64,000 bases of DNA, taken from Citrus sinensis (lineage: Eukaryota > Streptophyta > Magnoliopsida > Sapindales > Rutaceae). The position numbers and the translations under genes are program-made. This document shows positions 11,806-27,373 of the stretch, one piece after another. How positions within the stretch are numbered: position 1 is the first letter of the stretch; each line of letters begins with the position of its first letter. The notes beneath the pieces were generated by a model. That model searched no databases, was not told the origin of the DNA, and saw only the letters and a list, made by a program, of their open reading frames with translations. The stretch lies in assembly GCF_022201045.2 (NCBI RefSeq), contig NC_068558.1, forward strand, positions 1,426,001 through 1,490,000, read 5' to 3'.

Positions 11806-14800
11806 ATGAAGTGCCGATCCGTAGCGTGCATATGGTCCGGCACGCCTCCGTCTCATCGAGTTACCGCCACCAGCGCACTGACCCAACCCCCGACTCTTTA
11901 CACCGGTGGATCCGATGGCTCCATTCTCTGGTGGTCCTTCTCTGATTCCTCCTACTCGGTAATGTCACGAGTCGCCCACGTCTTTGTTAATTTCCGTGAA
12001 CGATTTATATCAAATGGTTTTATTCATAATTCAGTGCTTATTCTTTTTGTGTTCCAAAATGTTATTTAAATTAAGCATCTAAGTCTTGAGAACATGTGCA
12101 TTGAACTTTTTTCCCCCCAACTTGCAGGAAATTAAACCTGTTGCAATGTTGTGCGGCCATTCCGCGCCGATAGCTGATCTCAGTATATGTTATCCTGCCA
12201 TGGTTTCAAGAGATGGGAAGGCTGAACACTGGAAGGCTGAAAATTCAAGTAATGTTATGGGAAAATCTTCCTTAGATAATGGTGCCTTAATAAGTGCTTG
12301 TACTGATGGTGTTTTGTGCGTATGGAGCAGAAGCAGTGGACATTGCAGGCGCAGAAGAAAACTGCCTCCCTGGGTTGGCAGTCCATCAGTCATTTGTACA
12401 TTGCCTTCGAACCCGCGATATGTGTGTATTGGGTGCTGTTTCATTGATACTAACCAGTTATCTGACCATCATTCTTTTGAGTCCATGGAAGGGGATTTAG
12501 TTTCTGAGGACAAAGAGGTTCCAATGAAAAAACCCCCTAAATGCACTTTGGTTATAGTTGATACCTATGGTCTTACCATTGTTCAAACGGTATTTCACGG
12601 GAATTTATCTATTGGGCCATGGAAGTTTATGGATGTAGTTTCACTGGGTGAGGACATGGGGAAGCATTATGGACTGATGGTTGATTCAGTTGGTAGGCTA
12701 CAATTGGTTCCAATATCAAAGGAGTCTCACCTAGACAGGGAGGAGGGGAATGGATTGTGTAAAAGTTCTTCACAGTTGGATATGGCTATTTTGCAGAATG
12801 GAGTGGTTGAGGGAGGACATCTTGTGTCAGTTGCAACATGTGGCAATATCATTGCTCTTGTACTAAAAGATCATTGCATATTTAGGCTGCTGGGAAGTGG
12901 TAGTACAATTGGAGAGATTTGTTTTGTGGATAATCTCTTTTGTCTTGAAGGTGGTTCTACTAACTCATATGTTATAGGGGCTATGTTTCTTGAAAGAGTT
13001 GTTGCTGAGAAAATAGAGAATACAATGGGAGTTTGTACAACATTTTACGAAAATTTTGCAGTGTGGGATAATAGAGGGTCTGCAATTGTTTATGCTATAT
13101 CATATATGAACGAAAAATTTGATTATGAGCCACATTTTGAAATCTCTGCCGTTACTTATCCATCTGGTGTTAAATATTCCATTCGTTTTATTCAAATGAG
13201 CCTTTACCTTCTGCGTATAGAGACTGTCTGCTTTCATGTTGAAGAAACTTCCCAGTGGAGACCATATATCTCAGTCTGGTCACTGAGTCAGAAACACAGT
13301 GGCCCTGGAAAGCAATGCAGAATGGTTGGAGAAGGTTTTTCTTTTGTTGATTGGGTTAATAATTCTACTTTTCTGGATGAAAATGAGGGCTCTTGCACTG
13401 GGAAGAATGATTTGACTTTTTGTCAAGATACTGTTCCTCGGTCAGAACATGTAGATAGTAGACAAGCAGGTGATGGAAGGGATGATTTTGTGCACAAGGA
13501 AAAGATTGTATCATCTTCCATGGTTATTTCGGAAAGTTTCTATGCCCCCTATGCTATAGTGTATGGCTTCTTTAGTGGCGAAATAGAGGTCATACAATTT
13601 GATTTGTTTGAGAGACATAATTCTCCTGGTGCTAGCCTAAAAGTGAATTCACATGTCTCCAGACAATATTTCTTGGGGCACACAGGTGCTGTGCTGTGTT
13701 TGGCGGCACATCGAATGGTGGGCACTGCCAAAGGATGGAGTTTCAATGAGGTTTTAGTTTCTGGAAGCATGGATTGCTCTATTCGTATATGGGATATTGG
13801 CTCTGGAAATCTTATCACAGTCATGCACCACCATGTGGCTCCGGTGCGCCAAATAATTCTTTCCCCACCTCAGACTGAACATCCGTGGAGTGATTGCTTT
13901 CTGTCTGTTGGGGAGGACTTCTCTGTTGCTCTTGCTTCCCTTGAAACCTTGAGGGTGGAGAGAATGTTTCCTGGACATCCCAATTATCCTGCAAAAGTTG
14001 TTTGGGATTGTCCCAGAGGTTATATTGCATGCCTCTGTCGGGACCATTCGAGAACATCTGATGCTGTTGATGTTTTATTCATTTGGGATGTAAAAACTGG
14101 TGCTCGAGAACGCGTCCTTCGTGGAACAGCTTCTCATTCAATGTTTGATCATTTCTGTAAAGGCATCAGTATGAATTCCATTTCTGGTTCTGTGTTGAAT
14201 GGGAATACTTCAGTTTCATCGTTACTTCTTCCAATACATGAAGATGGAACTTTTCGTCAATCTCAAATACATAATGATGAGAGAGGGGTTGCTTTCTCTA
14301 CTATTTCCGAGCCCAGTGCTTCCCATGTTCGTAAAGGAAATTCCGGAAAACCTTCTCTAAACACACGGATTGGTCTTCAAAGGAAAAAGCAAACCATTAA
14401 GTGCTCTTGCCCATATCCTGGAATAGCTACCTTGAGTTTTGACCTTGCATCATTGATGTTTCCTTATCAGATGCATGAATCCGCAGCAAAGAATGGTGAT
14501 AAACAAGAAAATTTCACTACCATGGAACATGGAACTGAGACTGCCGGCCCCAACGCCATGACTGCTGCTGATGGTTCTAATGGGCATAGTATGTCAACTG
14601 ACACTATAGAAGAACATACCTGGATTAAGTCACTTGAAGAATGTATACTTCGATTCAGCTTGTCATTTTTGCATTTGTGGAATGTTGATAGAGAGCTCGA
14701 TAAGTTGCTAATAACTGAAATGAAGCTAAAGAGACCAGAAAACTTTATTGTAGCTTCTGGTTTGCAAGGGGAAAAGGGATCCTTGACTTTGACTTTTCCT

Positions 14801-17800
14801 GGTCTGAAAGCTGGTCTTGAGGTATGTTGGATAATCTGTTGGATAATCTGTATTGAATTTTGGATATGTTTTTTATTTGACTTGATTTTAACTTCGTCTG
14901 AGATATTATTGATTAATATTTCAGCTTTGGAAATCATCATCAGAGTTTTGTGCAATGAGGTCACTGACAATGGTATCCCTTGCACAACGCATGATTAGCT
15001 TGTTTCACCCCAGTTCAGCAGCTAGCAGGTATTACACTATTTTACCAAGAAGTACTGCATGTTTTCAGTCTACTTGTATAATGATGTTTACATTTAATGT
15101 TCTTATTATTGTAGCCTGCTATAGTTTAGAGTTGTTATCTTCTATCTCTTTCTCTGTTGGGTTCAATTTTGGAGTAGTTGAGTTGCGTAGAAGCTGGAAT
15201 TGCTGGACTAATGTGTAGAAAAAGTGTGATTGCAAAATATCAACTAGTCGCGATTGCTTAGGACTATCCTATATGTATTTAACATTTGCTTTTTATTATC
15301 ATTCCTTAATATGATCTGTGGAATATGAGAATATCCTTCTGGTTGATTGTTAGATTTAGGAACCTTTAAAGCCAGACAGACTGCAGGGTAAGACTTCAAT
15401 CCTCATGCATACATGGCTTGCAATGTACCAGCGTACTTTCATTATTTCAGTTCACTGTTTTGATATCATATCTCTCTTAGTTGTGTAATCTTCATCTATA
15501 AGGAATTTTCTTTTCTTTTTTTTTTTGTCCTGAAAAGCATCTATAAGGTTAATATTGCTGCAGTGGATTGCTTAAATATTACTTTTCTGAGATGAGCATC
15601 CATGGTTTATTTCATTGAAAGCAATGTACATTTTATTGCTAATATTGCTGACCATTTATCGTGGGTCTTCTTTGCAGTGCTTTAGCAGCCTTCTATACTC
15701 GAAATTTTGCAGAAAATTTTCCAGATATTAAGCCCCCTTTACTTCAGGTTACATCTTCTGCTGGTTATATGGTTTTGACAGTCTCTGATTTCATTTCTAA
15801 AATTACATGTTTGGCAACATTTCATATATGTTAGTAAGTATTATAAACTCTATCTCTTCTTTTTCTTAACAGCTTCTAGTGAGTTTCTGGCAAGATGAAA
15901 GTGAACATGTTCGTATGGCTGCGCGATCTTTGTTTCACTGTGCTGCCTCTAGAGCAATTCCGCTCCCTTTGTGCAGTCCAAAAGGAGTTGCTGATGCAAA
16001 ACCTGTGTGGTCACTATCAACAACTGGAGATGATGAACATGCTAATTCAAACGTAGAGAAAATATCTGCAAATGAATTAGCTTCTGACATGTTGCCGGAA
16101 ACTCAAGGAAATTCTCTTGTTGAGGAATCTGATGTTCTTTCATGGTTAGAATCATTTGAAGTGCAAGATTGGATTTCATGTGTAGGGGGAACAAGTCAAG
16201 ATGCAATGACATCTCATATAATTGTTGCAGCAGCATTGGCTATTTGGTATCCTAGCCTTGTGAAGCCAACCCTTGCTATGCTCGTTGTTCAACCATTGAT
16301 AAAGTTGGTTATGGCAACGAATGAGAAATATAGTTCTACTGCAGCAGAGCTTCTTGCAGAAGGTATGGAGAGTACATGGAAGACTTGCATTGGTTTTGAA
16401 ATACCTCGTCTTATTGGGGATATATTCTTCCAGATAGAATGTGTAAGTAATTCATCGGCCAACTTAGCTGGACAACATCCAGCTGTACCAGCATCAATTC
16501 GGGAAACTTTGGTTGGAATTCTTCTTCCAAGTCTAGCAATGGCTGATATACTAGGTTTCCTAACTGTTGTAGAAAGCCAAATCTGGTCTACTGCCTCAGA
16601 TTCACCTGTTCACCTGGTATCTATCATGACTATCATCAGGGTTGTACGGGGTTCTCCAAGAAACGTGGCTCAGCATCTTGATAAGGTTAGTAAAGTTAGT
16701 GAAGTCAATTCCAATTAGGTTGCTGTCCATCTCTGAAGTAAAGTAATTAGAGAGAATATGAAAATGCAATTCCCACATGGAACACCATAAAGGACAAATG
16801 GGCAGTAAGTTTTTTTTTTTTTTTTTGTGAATTCATTTTCTTCTAATCAGTATCCATTTTTAATTATAGTTTTCTTATGATTTGGTTATACATCATGAGC
16901 TATTTAATTGTTTTATCTCCCCAAAAGTTTTATCTTCTTCTGTTTTACTCTTTTTTTTTTTTCAGTTCAAGTATATATATTTTTATCTGTTTATGTCAAT
17001 TGTTCACATTGCTGCAACCACAGTTTCATTATTATCTGACGTTTGGACAGATTTGCAGGTGGTTAACTTCATTTTACAAACTATGGACCCTGGAAATTCA
17101 GTCATGCGAAAAACTTGCCTTCACACATCAATGACAGCATTAAAGGAAATAGTGCATGTATTTCCCATGGTATCCCTCAATGACACTTCAACCAAACTGG
17201 CTGTTGGGGATGCAATTGGAGACATTAAGAAAGCTAGCATTCGGGTACATGATATGCAAAGGTATCAAAATCTCCTCAATGTTTTAAATTGGGTTCAGTA
17301 AACTGCTTGTATGCTCATCAACTCTTTCAGCTTCGTACAACAAGTTTAAATTATGCTATTAGTCAGCTAGTTTTAAGACTACTTATTTGATGTTTTTGTT
17401 TCCCTCTTTTTCTCTGAGTGTTAAATATATATTTGGATTATTATTTTTCGGTTTTGCTTTCTAAATCTCCTTCTTGGGATAACCTAAGAGGTAAATTATT
17501 GATTCCACTTGGTGCATCTTTGATTTCCTATGCAGTGTGACAAAAATAAAGGTTTTGGATGCAAGTGGACCTCCAGGACTTCCTAGAGAATCAGATTCTG
17601 TGGCAACCACTGTAATTTCAGCTCTGATATTTTCTCCAGATGGAGAGGTAACTTTATTTGGTTCAAAATAAACACTCATTTCCAGAACTTGACCAGTTTT
17701 CTGATGCCATGTACAATCTTCATCATTGCCTCATCGTTGTCATTATTCTAGTTCTGCTAATATCTCTCTATTTACCTTCTCAACAAACTTCTGAGTTGAT

Positions 17801-18977
17801 AACATGTAGTAAATCAAATAAAAACCTTCTGCTTGTTACCTTCTTCCTGGATATCATTAACGGCATGGTGCCTTTAAGTTATTTAAATTATTCAGAAATA
17901 TAAATGTACAAGAGATGAACTTCCAGTATATGATGTGCATCTTTCTCCTGCTAATGGCAGGGACTGGTTGCTTTTTCTGAACATGGTTTGATGATTAGAT
18001 GGTGGTCCTTGGGATCTGTATGGTGGGAGAAACTTAGCCGGAGCTTGGTTCCTGTTCAATGCACCAAACTGATATTTGTTCCTCCATGGGAAGGATTTTC
18101 ACCTAATACTGCTAGGTCTAGCATAATGGCAAACATAATGGGAGATTCCAATTTACAGGTAATTTCGATTGTTGACACTTTCATTACTTTCTATAGACAT
18201 GATGTTACTACAAGGTATCTGCCATGAGTAGTTTTACATGATGTTCACTACAAGGAATTGCTTCGACATTTTCTGGTTCATTTCATTTTGCTTTACTTCA
18301 TATAAAGCCATGATGCATACGGATGGACCTGGAAGAATTATAAATTCACAATATTCTTAACATGATTACTGGTTTGCCGTGCCAGATCTGTAGATTTGAA
18401 CCTTCAAAAAGTAGAATTGTTGATAAAAGTTCATGCTATGTGTCACAAACACTTCAGATAATGAATTTTATTAAATTGCATTGTCTTGCTTCAACAGAAA
18501 ACACGACCTTGAATAAAATAATAAAAATAAGTTAGAAAGGAATTGTATTATCACCTCTTGTGAGTATGTGATTTTCTTCAGTGCCATTCAGTTGCCTTGT
18601 TAGGAGTGTAATTTCACAAAGAACTAAACAAAATATCTGGGACTGCTTATTTTCATCCTCTTTACCTTTCCGGTCTCTTTGTTTCCAGTTTTGGGAGCAC
18701 TGTCATCCATAGTTCTTTCCCCATTTCTGGAGGTTTCTGTTGAAAAGCTGCTCTAGATGCACTCACTCAACCATGTTTAAAAACACTTAAAGAGCATTAC
18801 TACGATTCTATAACCTTCTTCCCTAATTTGTAGGAACATGCTGGGAGTTTGAGCTATGCAGACAATTTAAAGTTATTGATTCAAAATCTTGACCTCTCTT
18901 ACCGGTTGGAATGGGTCGGTGACCGTAAGGTGTTACTTACGAGACACGGCCTTGAATTAGGCACTTTCCAGTTATGA
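11806..18977 (+). CDS. WDR7/rabconnectin-3 beta-like WD40 protein
   Basis: Nine exons: 11806-11958, 12128-14821, 14925-15028, 15678-15747, 15873-16685, 17059-17261, 17536-17647, 17961-18158, 18834-18977; phases join to 1496 residues. WD40 signatures sit near the N-terminus (LYTGGSDGSILWW, GALISACTDGVLCVW) and mid-protein (GHTGAVLCLAAH, VLVSGSMDCSIRIWDIGSGN). Further blades follow at LFIWDVKTGARERVLRG and at the C-terminus (GLVAFSEHGLMIRWW). Exon 5 encodes a helical, HEAT-like part beginning LVSFWQDESEHVRMAARSLF. Length and WD40-spacer-WD40 order match plant homologs of animal WDR7, which works with DMXL/Rav1 proteins in V-ATPase assembly. That function is carried over from relatives. The ATG at 11806 was chosen because MKCRSVACIWSG starts the first blade. 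Confidence 0.9.
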
Positions 18978-20368
18978 GCATCCTGTCTTGCCGATTTTTA
19001 TGGGCTGGATAGCAGACGATCATCTTTAAGGTTCCTAGTTAAATGGTTTTCCTCGTTTTGCGCTGTTGTAGTTGCAGTTATCTCAAGGAGAATTTTGTTC
19101 TTTAGGTAGACGGAGTTATATCCATCTCTGCCCTGGCTCCGGGAAGATAGAATCAACCTGCAAATTATTTTGTGCTTCTGTGCGGTGCTGGCTCCCTAGG
19201 ACGATGAGCTTGAAATACCAACTATTCAACTCATATTTTGCTGTGTTTACCAGTATAGATGGTAGATAAGTGAAGATATAGATGGATGATTGGGGGCATG
19301 CGCCCCCACTGTCCCAGTATATTCGTTTCTCAAACATAAAAATTGATGTGAAAATATTCATATCTCTCCGGTACACACATTATTTTGAACTCAAAAATAT
19401 TCCAATGCTTTATGGTTTCGATTCTCACTCGAAACTTGTGAGAAACCCTCACACAAATATCACTTTCTGTCTTTGAATGGTATCATATAAGCATATGCAT
19501 AAGAAAATCAGAGATCAGCATACTAATATATTGTAATGTCACTAATTTTATGTAATGGAAGGAATGGATTGTTTTCATGAATTACGACGTTCTAAAGTTG
19601 GATCAAATAAATATACTTTCCCTGAGTGGGTATGTTGGAAGTTTGATTCTGAGGCGATAAGAATGAACTTGCATGGTGGTTCATCTTAGATTCTTGCTAT
19701 CCAGTTCCAGTATAACAAATACCGACACGAGGGGCCGGACAGCCATTACACGTACAATGAACAAGATCAAGAAAGAGCAATTAATAATTAAAAAATTCTG
19801 CACCCAACCACTCGTTATCATTTTGAACGTAGAAAAAATGTAACTGAAATAAGTTGTGATGCTTACAACTACTTGGGTTTCATAGCATTTCCTGCAAACT
19901 TTTATTCATCTGTTTTCAAGTCCAAAGAAACCTGTTTTCTTTCGTATGTACATTTCTCTTATTCTATGAATTTGGCCTTATTTCTCGAAACTCCATTCAT
20001 GCAAAAGATGTTCGACAAAATTTCTAATACTGTGGATATCATAATATAATAGATGCGTGTATGGACGGGTATTGATGCAAATATAGAAGTTATTGGAGTA
20101 CAAGAAAACGTTTCTATACGATAAAAAATAAAATAAACTAATGAATGTAGAGTACTTTGCTTTATCTTTTTTATACCCCTGAACTTAATGGTGTCAATCA
20201 AGGAGATGGGTTCTGACGAAAGAGCACACATGTACTTCTTTTTTTTTTTTTTTTTTGTGCTCTCTCTTTCTAGCTAAATGCAGAAACAGTGACGTAGTTA
20301 ATTAATTATTTTATGAGTTGATAATATTTCTCAATGGAAAAAGGATGTGATCCGTGGAAAGGAATTAT

Positions 20369-20641
20369 GTTTTTTTTTTTTAATTAGAACTATTGCTCAT
20401 GATATTTATAATTATATAAATATTGAGACCCGTTTATGGCACCGCTCATATTTTTAACCCTCTCAAATATTTGAGGAACGTCAACTCTCATCTAGAGAAA
20501 AAGACTGACTTCACTTAAGCTTTCAAACTCCGAGGAAAAAAATTTAAATTAAACTCCTACAATACGTCTGCGTAGGCTCGAACCACTTACCTCACATTTG
20601 TGAAAAAATAACTGTAGCCACTTGAGCTAAGCCCAAGTGGT
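20369..20641 (-). mobile_element. SINE (tRNA-derived), reverse orientation
   Basis: The insert is flanked by a perfect 18-bp direct repeat, TCCGTGGAAAGGAATTAT, at 20351-20368 and 20642-20659. On the minus strand the head contains an A-box-like TAGCTCAAGTGG (20618-20629) and a B-box-like GGTTCGAGCC (20575-20584). The tail is an A-run, seen as a T-run just inside the left repeat. These are the marks of a tRNA-derived SINE moved by LINE-type target-primed reverse transcription. It is about 273 bp long. Confidence 0.85.
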
Positions 20642-21899
20642 TCCGTGGAAAGGAATTATAATTCAGGTGCTTTGTAAATTGTAGCGACATAAAACTGTAA
20701 AAGTTTTCATTATTACAGAAGCTCATGTAAATTGATTATTCATCACACGTCATCACGAGCAGGTCTTTAGTTAGGATTTCGATTGGGAATGGACACAATC
20801 AAAGAAATCCCCTCTCAGACTCTCAGTTTACAATAAATAATTAACCGCAGAAAATTAAAAGAACTCGGCGGCTGAAAATCCTAAACTATCGTGGGAATGA
20901 TGGGCAATGACGTTTGAGTGGGTATGGTGCTATTTACACATTCGAGAAGTTCTTGTAAATTATGTACCTCCCAACTTAATTTATTTTTGAGTTGAGTTAT
21001 TAGCACCTCTTTATTGTTATAATAAAACACCTTTGAGATAAAATTACATTAAAGGATATTTAAAAAAAAAATTAAACCTATTATTATTTCTCTTTTCACC
21101 AATTCTTTACACCACTCTTGTGAAATTTACCTTTTCTTTTTTCAGCCAAAACTTTTGCATTCATCATCCATCATGTTTTGCTACTGTATTAATATAATCC
21201 CTTGCTAATCTCAAAGATCGGATGAATACAAATAGCTTAAGACTTAGTAACCAACAAAAAACTTTTTGAAGTCAAATACACACAAATTTTTCTGAGGATA
21301 TCTACAATTCACTCTTACGAAATTGGTTCATAGACATCCAAAAATAAGGGTTTGGCTTTAAGAATTTTGAGATGAATTTGTTCTATTATTCATAATTGTT
21401 TTTTTGTAATCCTGATGAATTTAATTTTATTAAAGAAAGGAATCAAGAAGGAAAGAAACACATCAATTAAAGTTGAAAATTGTAAATTTGTAGGTTATCC
21501 TAGTCTACACAACAATAATTGCCACATAAGCAAAAATCTTTTATTTGCAACATCTCATTAATCATGATTACTCAATTGACAGTGCATAAACATCAAGAAT
21601 AATCTCTCTCTTTCTCTCTCTTTTTAATAGTTTTCTTATAAGTAAATTATTTCCTTAAGGATTGGTTTTAAATTCTAAATTAAAATGTACATTTGATTGA
21701 AATTAAAGATGAGAAGACTGGTGGAAAGAGAATGAGAAACAAGATACATGCATTTCGGATTTTAGGAGAGAGAAAGTTATTTAGAATAACAGAAATAATG
21801 GTATTTTTAGAATTAAAGATGATGTTAATAGTTAGGATGAATTTTCTAATATTATTTAATGGGGTACACTTAATATCGGGGTTTTAATAGGATGTAAGA

Positions 21900-22190
21900 G
21901 TACATTAATTTACCATTCTTATATTGATTTACTTGTTCACCTTCCATTTACAAGTCTATATTTTATTTACTTAATTTATGTTTTATTTTACACTTAATAT
22001 TAATTTATAAGTTTAATGTTATATTTATAAGTTTTTGTCTTGTTTATCATTGATACACCAATTTACCACTCATATAGTAATTTACTTGTTTTACTTTCCA
22101 TTTATAAGTCTTATGTTATGTTTCACACTTAATGTTGATTTATAAGTTTTATTTTAAATTTACATGTCTTATGTTTTGTTTACACAATTT
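21900..22190. repeat. Degenerate AT-rich repeat
   Basis: Short related motifs such as TTTATAAGT, ACTTAAT and ATTTAC(T/A)TG recur every 40-80 bases, for example near 21950, 22010, 22080 and 22140. No fixed period could be set by eye; it may be a decayed tandem array or simple low-complexity sequence. Confidence 0.35.
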
Positions 22191-22624
22191 ATATTTAATT
22201 ACGGTATTAACGATGCAATTTTAGTTACGGCATTATACAACGACTCTATACTAAATATATGCTGGATAAGAATCCAATCCAAAGGTTTAGTTGCTCAATT
22301 CGAGTCCTCAGACTTCCTTCGCATCTCAATCTTTTTCAAAAATATGTATTAAAAAACATTCTAAGTATTAAAAAAAAATTCTAATTAGTTTACGCTAGAG
22401 AATCATAAAATTTTCATGGTGCCGAGAATGTATTATAGACTTTCTTCCCTGTTACTCAACTTATTTTGACTATCCAATGCTCTTATACTCTTCACGCAAT
22501 GCCCATTATGCCACGTCACGTCCCTAATTCACATCATCAAAGTCTACAAAATGCCCATCAATGTCGCTTCAGCTTATGAAATTTACCCACTTCTTGAGAA
22601 TCATTTACAGCAACTAACTAGCTC

Positions 22625-24957
<2,333 letters not shown>

Positions 24958-25947
24958 AATTATTTACATGTAAGTAAATATAATAAGTATTATTGCAAAG
25001 CCTAAATAAGGGATCAGAACCAGGTCCTGTAATTTCTGCTGAAGAGAATAAGTTCTCTATGCATCTAAACGTTAAAAAAATTGTATAGGTAATGCTTGTA
25101 ATCCTAATTAACGTATTCATTGTTCTCTTCTTATTTGATTAGGGGACAGAAATGTTTTCTAATATATATAGAGAGAGACAGTATCAGCTTCTGATGGGAG
25201 ATGAATTTACAATATCGTAAACTGTGTTTCATAATATTATAAATCATTCCTTATTTTAATACATTATGAAATTTTGTGTTGAAATATTTTCTATTATATA
25301 TATATATATAATGATGAAAATATTGCTGAATCTCTTAAAATAATAAGAAAGCGGCTGTGGATAACTCAAGATTAGTCCACTGTACAAAAATATAACACAA
25401 TCCTGAGGAGCCATCATTTCCATGCTTGCAAGAAATATATATATATATATATATTCGTATTAGGTCCATAATTAAGCATATCCTGTTACAACAATTTAAA
25501 TATAACTAGATAAGCTACTTGTCGGTTTTTATTACAGCTAGAGCCTAGAGGCACGGCTGCATTAGTTTCAAACTTGTATATAAAAAATATCCAACAAATC
25601 CAAGTTGATAATGTATAACTGTACCAAGCATTAATTCAAGGTTCAACAAATGAAGCTGCAGGTGAGCAGTCGCGAAAAATGCGATTAAGTACAAAAATCA
25701 TACGTAGTCAGCATTTGAAAAACTAGTGAACCTAAACCGACTTTCTTGACATTCAATGTTAATGATTGATCTCTAACGTGTGAAAGATGCAAGTTTGTAA
25801 AAAATAAAGAAGACAAAAAAAAAAAAAAAAAAAAAGATAAGAACGTGTCTCGAACTTTACGAAATTAAACATAGAGAAATTTAAGCTTATACTTGGTTCT
25901 TAAAACTAATACAAGTCTTGGAACATTATGTGTGCCTGCGGCAGGTG
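24958..25947. other. Intergenic spacer between convergent genes
   Basis: AT-rich sequence between the 3' ends of the endoglucanase and WRKY genes. It holds short (AT)n runs (about 25296-25311 and 25437-25454) and an A-run near 25815-25834. Both transcripts should end here; no further gene was seen. Confidence 0.6.
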
Positions 25948-27103
25948 TCAGAGACCACCGTTCAGGGTAACAGATTCATCAATGAACCAAGAGTTGTCAT
26001 CCGCAGAAATGTTAATGTTATGATCTGGAAATTGATCCAATAAAAACCCTTCCAAATCCTCCAAGCTTGGGAACATTAGTTCATCGCCAAATGTTAAATC
26101 AGGCATGACAAGTTCATTTTCTTGGCCATCTTTGAACGCATTTTCGTCTTCTTTTTTAATGTTCCCTTGGTACACAAGGTCACCTAATTCAGCGGATGCC
26201 TCCGACGCTGGTTCAAATGGTTCTTTCTGGGCGGGACCTTGAGCCTTTGACATTGAGGCCAGCTTGCTACGTGTGCTTCCTGCAAGAGCGCTTCGGCGTG
26301 TTGGGTGGCCGTGGTTATGCTCGGCACCATAGGTTATAATAAATACTCCCGGATCTGCACTGCTTCGTTCCACCTGTTTCCTTGCCAAACATCCTTTTGA
26401 GCTGCTGCACCGATAATAGCTCCTGCGTACATTAAACAAAATGATCATATAACTATGTGAATAACTTAACTTACGGGGTCTAAGCTGTTCAAATCTTGAT
26501 CGCTTGCTTGAAAAATTAAATTTATCAACAATCATCACCTTGGATAAGGGGATCCCTTTATGGGTTTCTGCCCGTATTTACGCCAAGCCCACTTATCACA
26601 TGCGAGACAATCCGCTGTCACCCTTTGCACTACTCTTTTGTGTTGATTCTTCCTGCTAATCAAGCAAATTAAAACATAATACAAAATCAGTATACGATTA
26701 TAATCATCATTTCAATCGCTCATTAGGATAGATAAGCATATACATACAAACATGAATAATAAATTACTGACCCTCCTTTCGGTTGAGCTGCAGGATGATC
26801 GGTATTACTTGCAGAATCGGAAAGCTTACGCTGCTGCTTTCGCAGCTTCTTCGGCTTTTTATTAACTTCGGTGGGAGCAGAAATGGATGTGCTGGTTAGT
26901 ATAGTTTGTGGATAGAAGGGCTTGTAAAGTTCCTCTAGCTCATCCAAAATCGTTGTAGTTTCACTGACATCAGGAAATTTGAATCTCACATCTTGTTGCA
27001 GACTCGAGGGAGAAAAGTTATAAGACTGTGGCTTGTCCATAACAGAGTCGATGGAGGCCTCAGTGCTGCAACCTCTTACTATGGCTTGCAAATCCCAGTC
27101 CAT
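25948..27103 (-). CDS. WRKY transcription factor, group IIe (WRKY22/29-like)
   Basis: Three exons on the minus strand: 27103-26772, 26652-26539, 26422-25948; 306 residues. I start at [12 protein letters not shown] (27103), typical of the subgroup; an in-frame ATG 42 bases upstream is possible. A basic stretch ([12 protein letters not shown]) precedes the WRKY domain. The domain reads [18 protein letters not shown], then CSSSKGC and, later, HNH, giving the C-x5-C ... H-x-H zinc site of group II. The intron after PYPR is the conserved R-type WRKY intron. The C-terminus is acidic ([13 protein letters not shown]), a likely activation region. Group IIe members such as WRKY22/29 act in immune MAPK signalling and senescence. 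W-boxes upstream suggest control by WRKY factors. Confidence 0.93.
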
Positions 27104-27226
27104 GCAAACAAAATCCCTCGTCAAGATCGGACCTGTAGAGAACAATTAACAAATGAGAGATTTTTATTTATTTATTTATTTTCTTTAGAATGTAAAGAGA
27201 TACGGAAGCATATTCAAGGCAGGGTT

Positions 27227-27228
<2 letters not shown>

Positions 27229-27273
<45 letters not shown>
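27229..27273. repeat. (TA)n microsatellite upstream of the WRKY gene
   Basis: An uninterrupted TA run of about 45 bases lying 126-170 bases before the WRKY start codon. It sits in the promoter or leader and is likely to vary in length. Confidence 0.9.
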
Positions 27274-27277
<4 letters not shown>

Positions 27278-27352
27278 TTTTCTGTCCTTAAAAGTGAAAG
27301 CTGTGCATTTTTTTGCTCTTGTTGAACCGATTTTGTGTCTCCATTTAATTAG

Positions 27353-27372
27353 TTGACTTTTTGAAAAGTCAA
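27353..27372 (-). promoter_or_regulatory. Inverted pair of W-boxes upstream of the WRKY gene
   Basis: TTGACT (27353-27358) and AGTCAA (27367-27372, TTGACT on the other strand) face each other 8 bases apart, about 250 bases before the WRKY start. A third W-box, TTGACC on the minus strand, lies at 27510-27515. W-boxes are the known binding site of WRKY proteins, so auto- or cross-regulation is a reasonable inference. Confidence 0.55.
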
Positions 27373-27373
27373 C

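Noticed and set aside
19292..19307. GGGGGC-ATGC-GCCCCC hairpin as a terminator
   Set aside because: It is a perfect six-base stem but lies over 300 bases beyond the WD40 stop in a plant spacer, where such hairpins are not terminators; probably chance.
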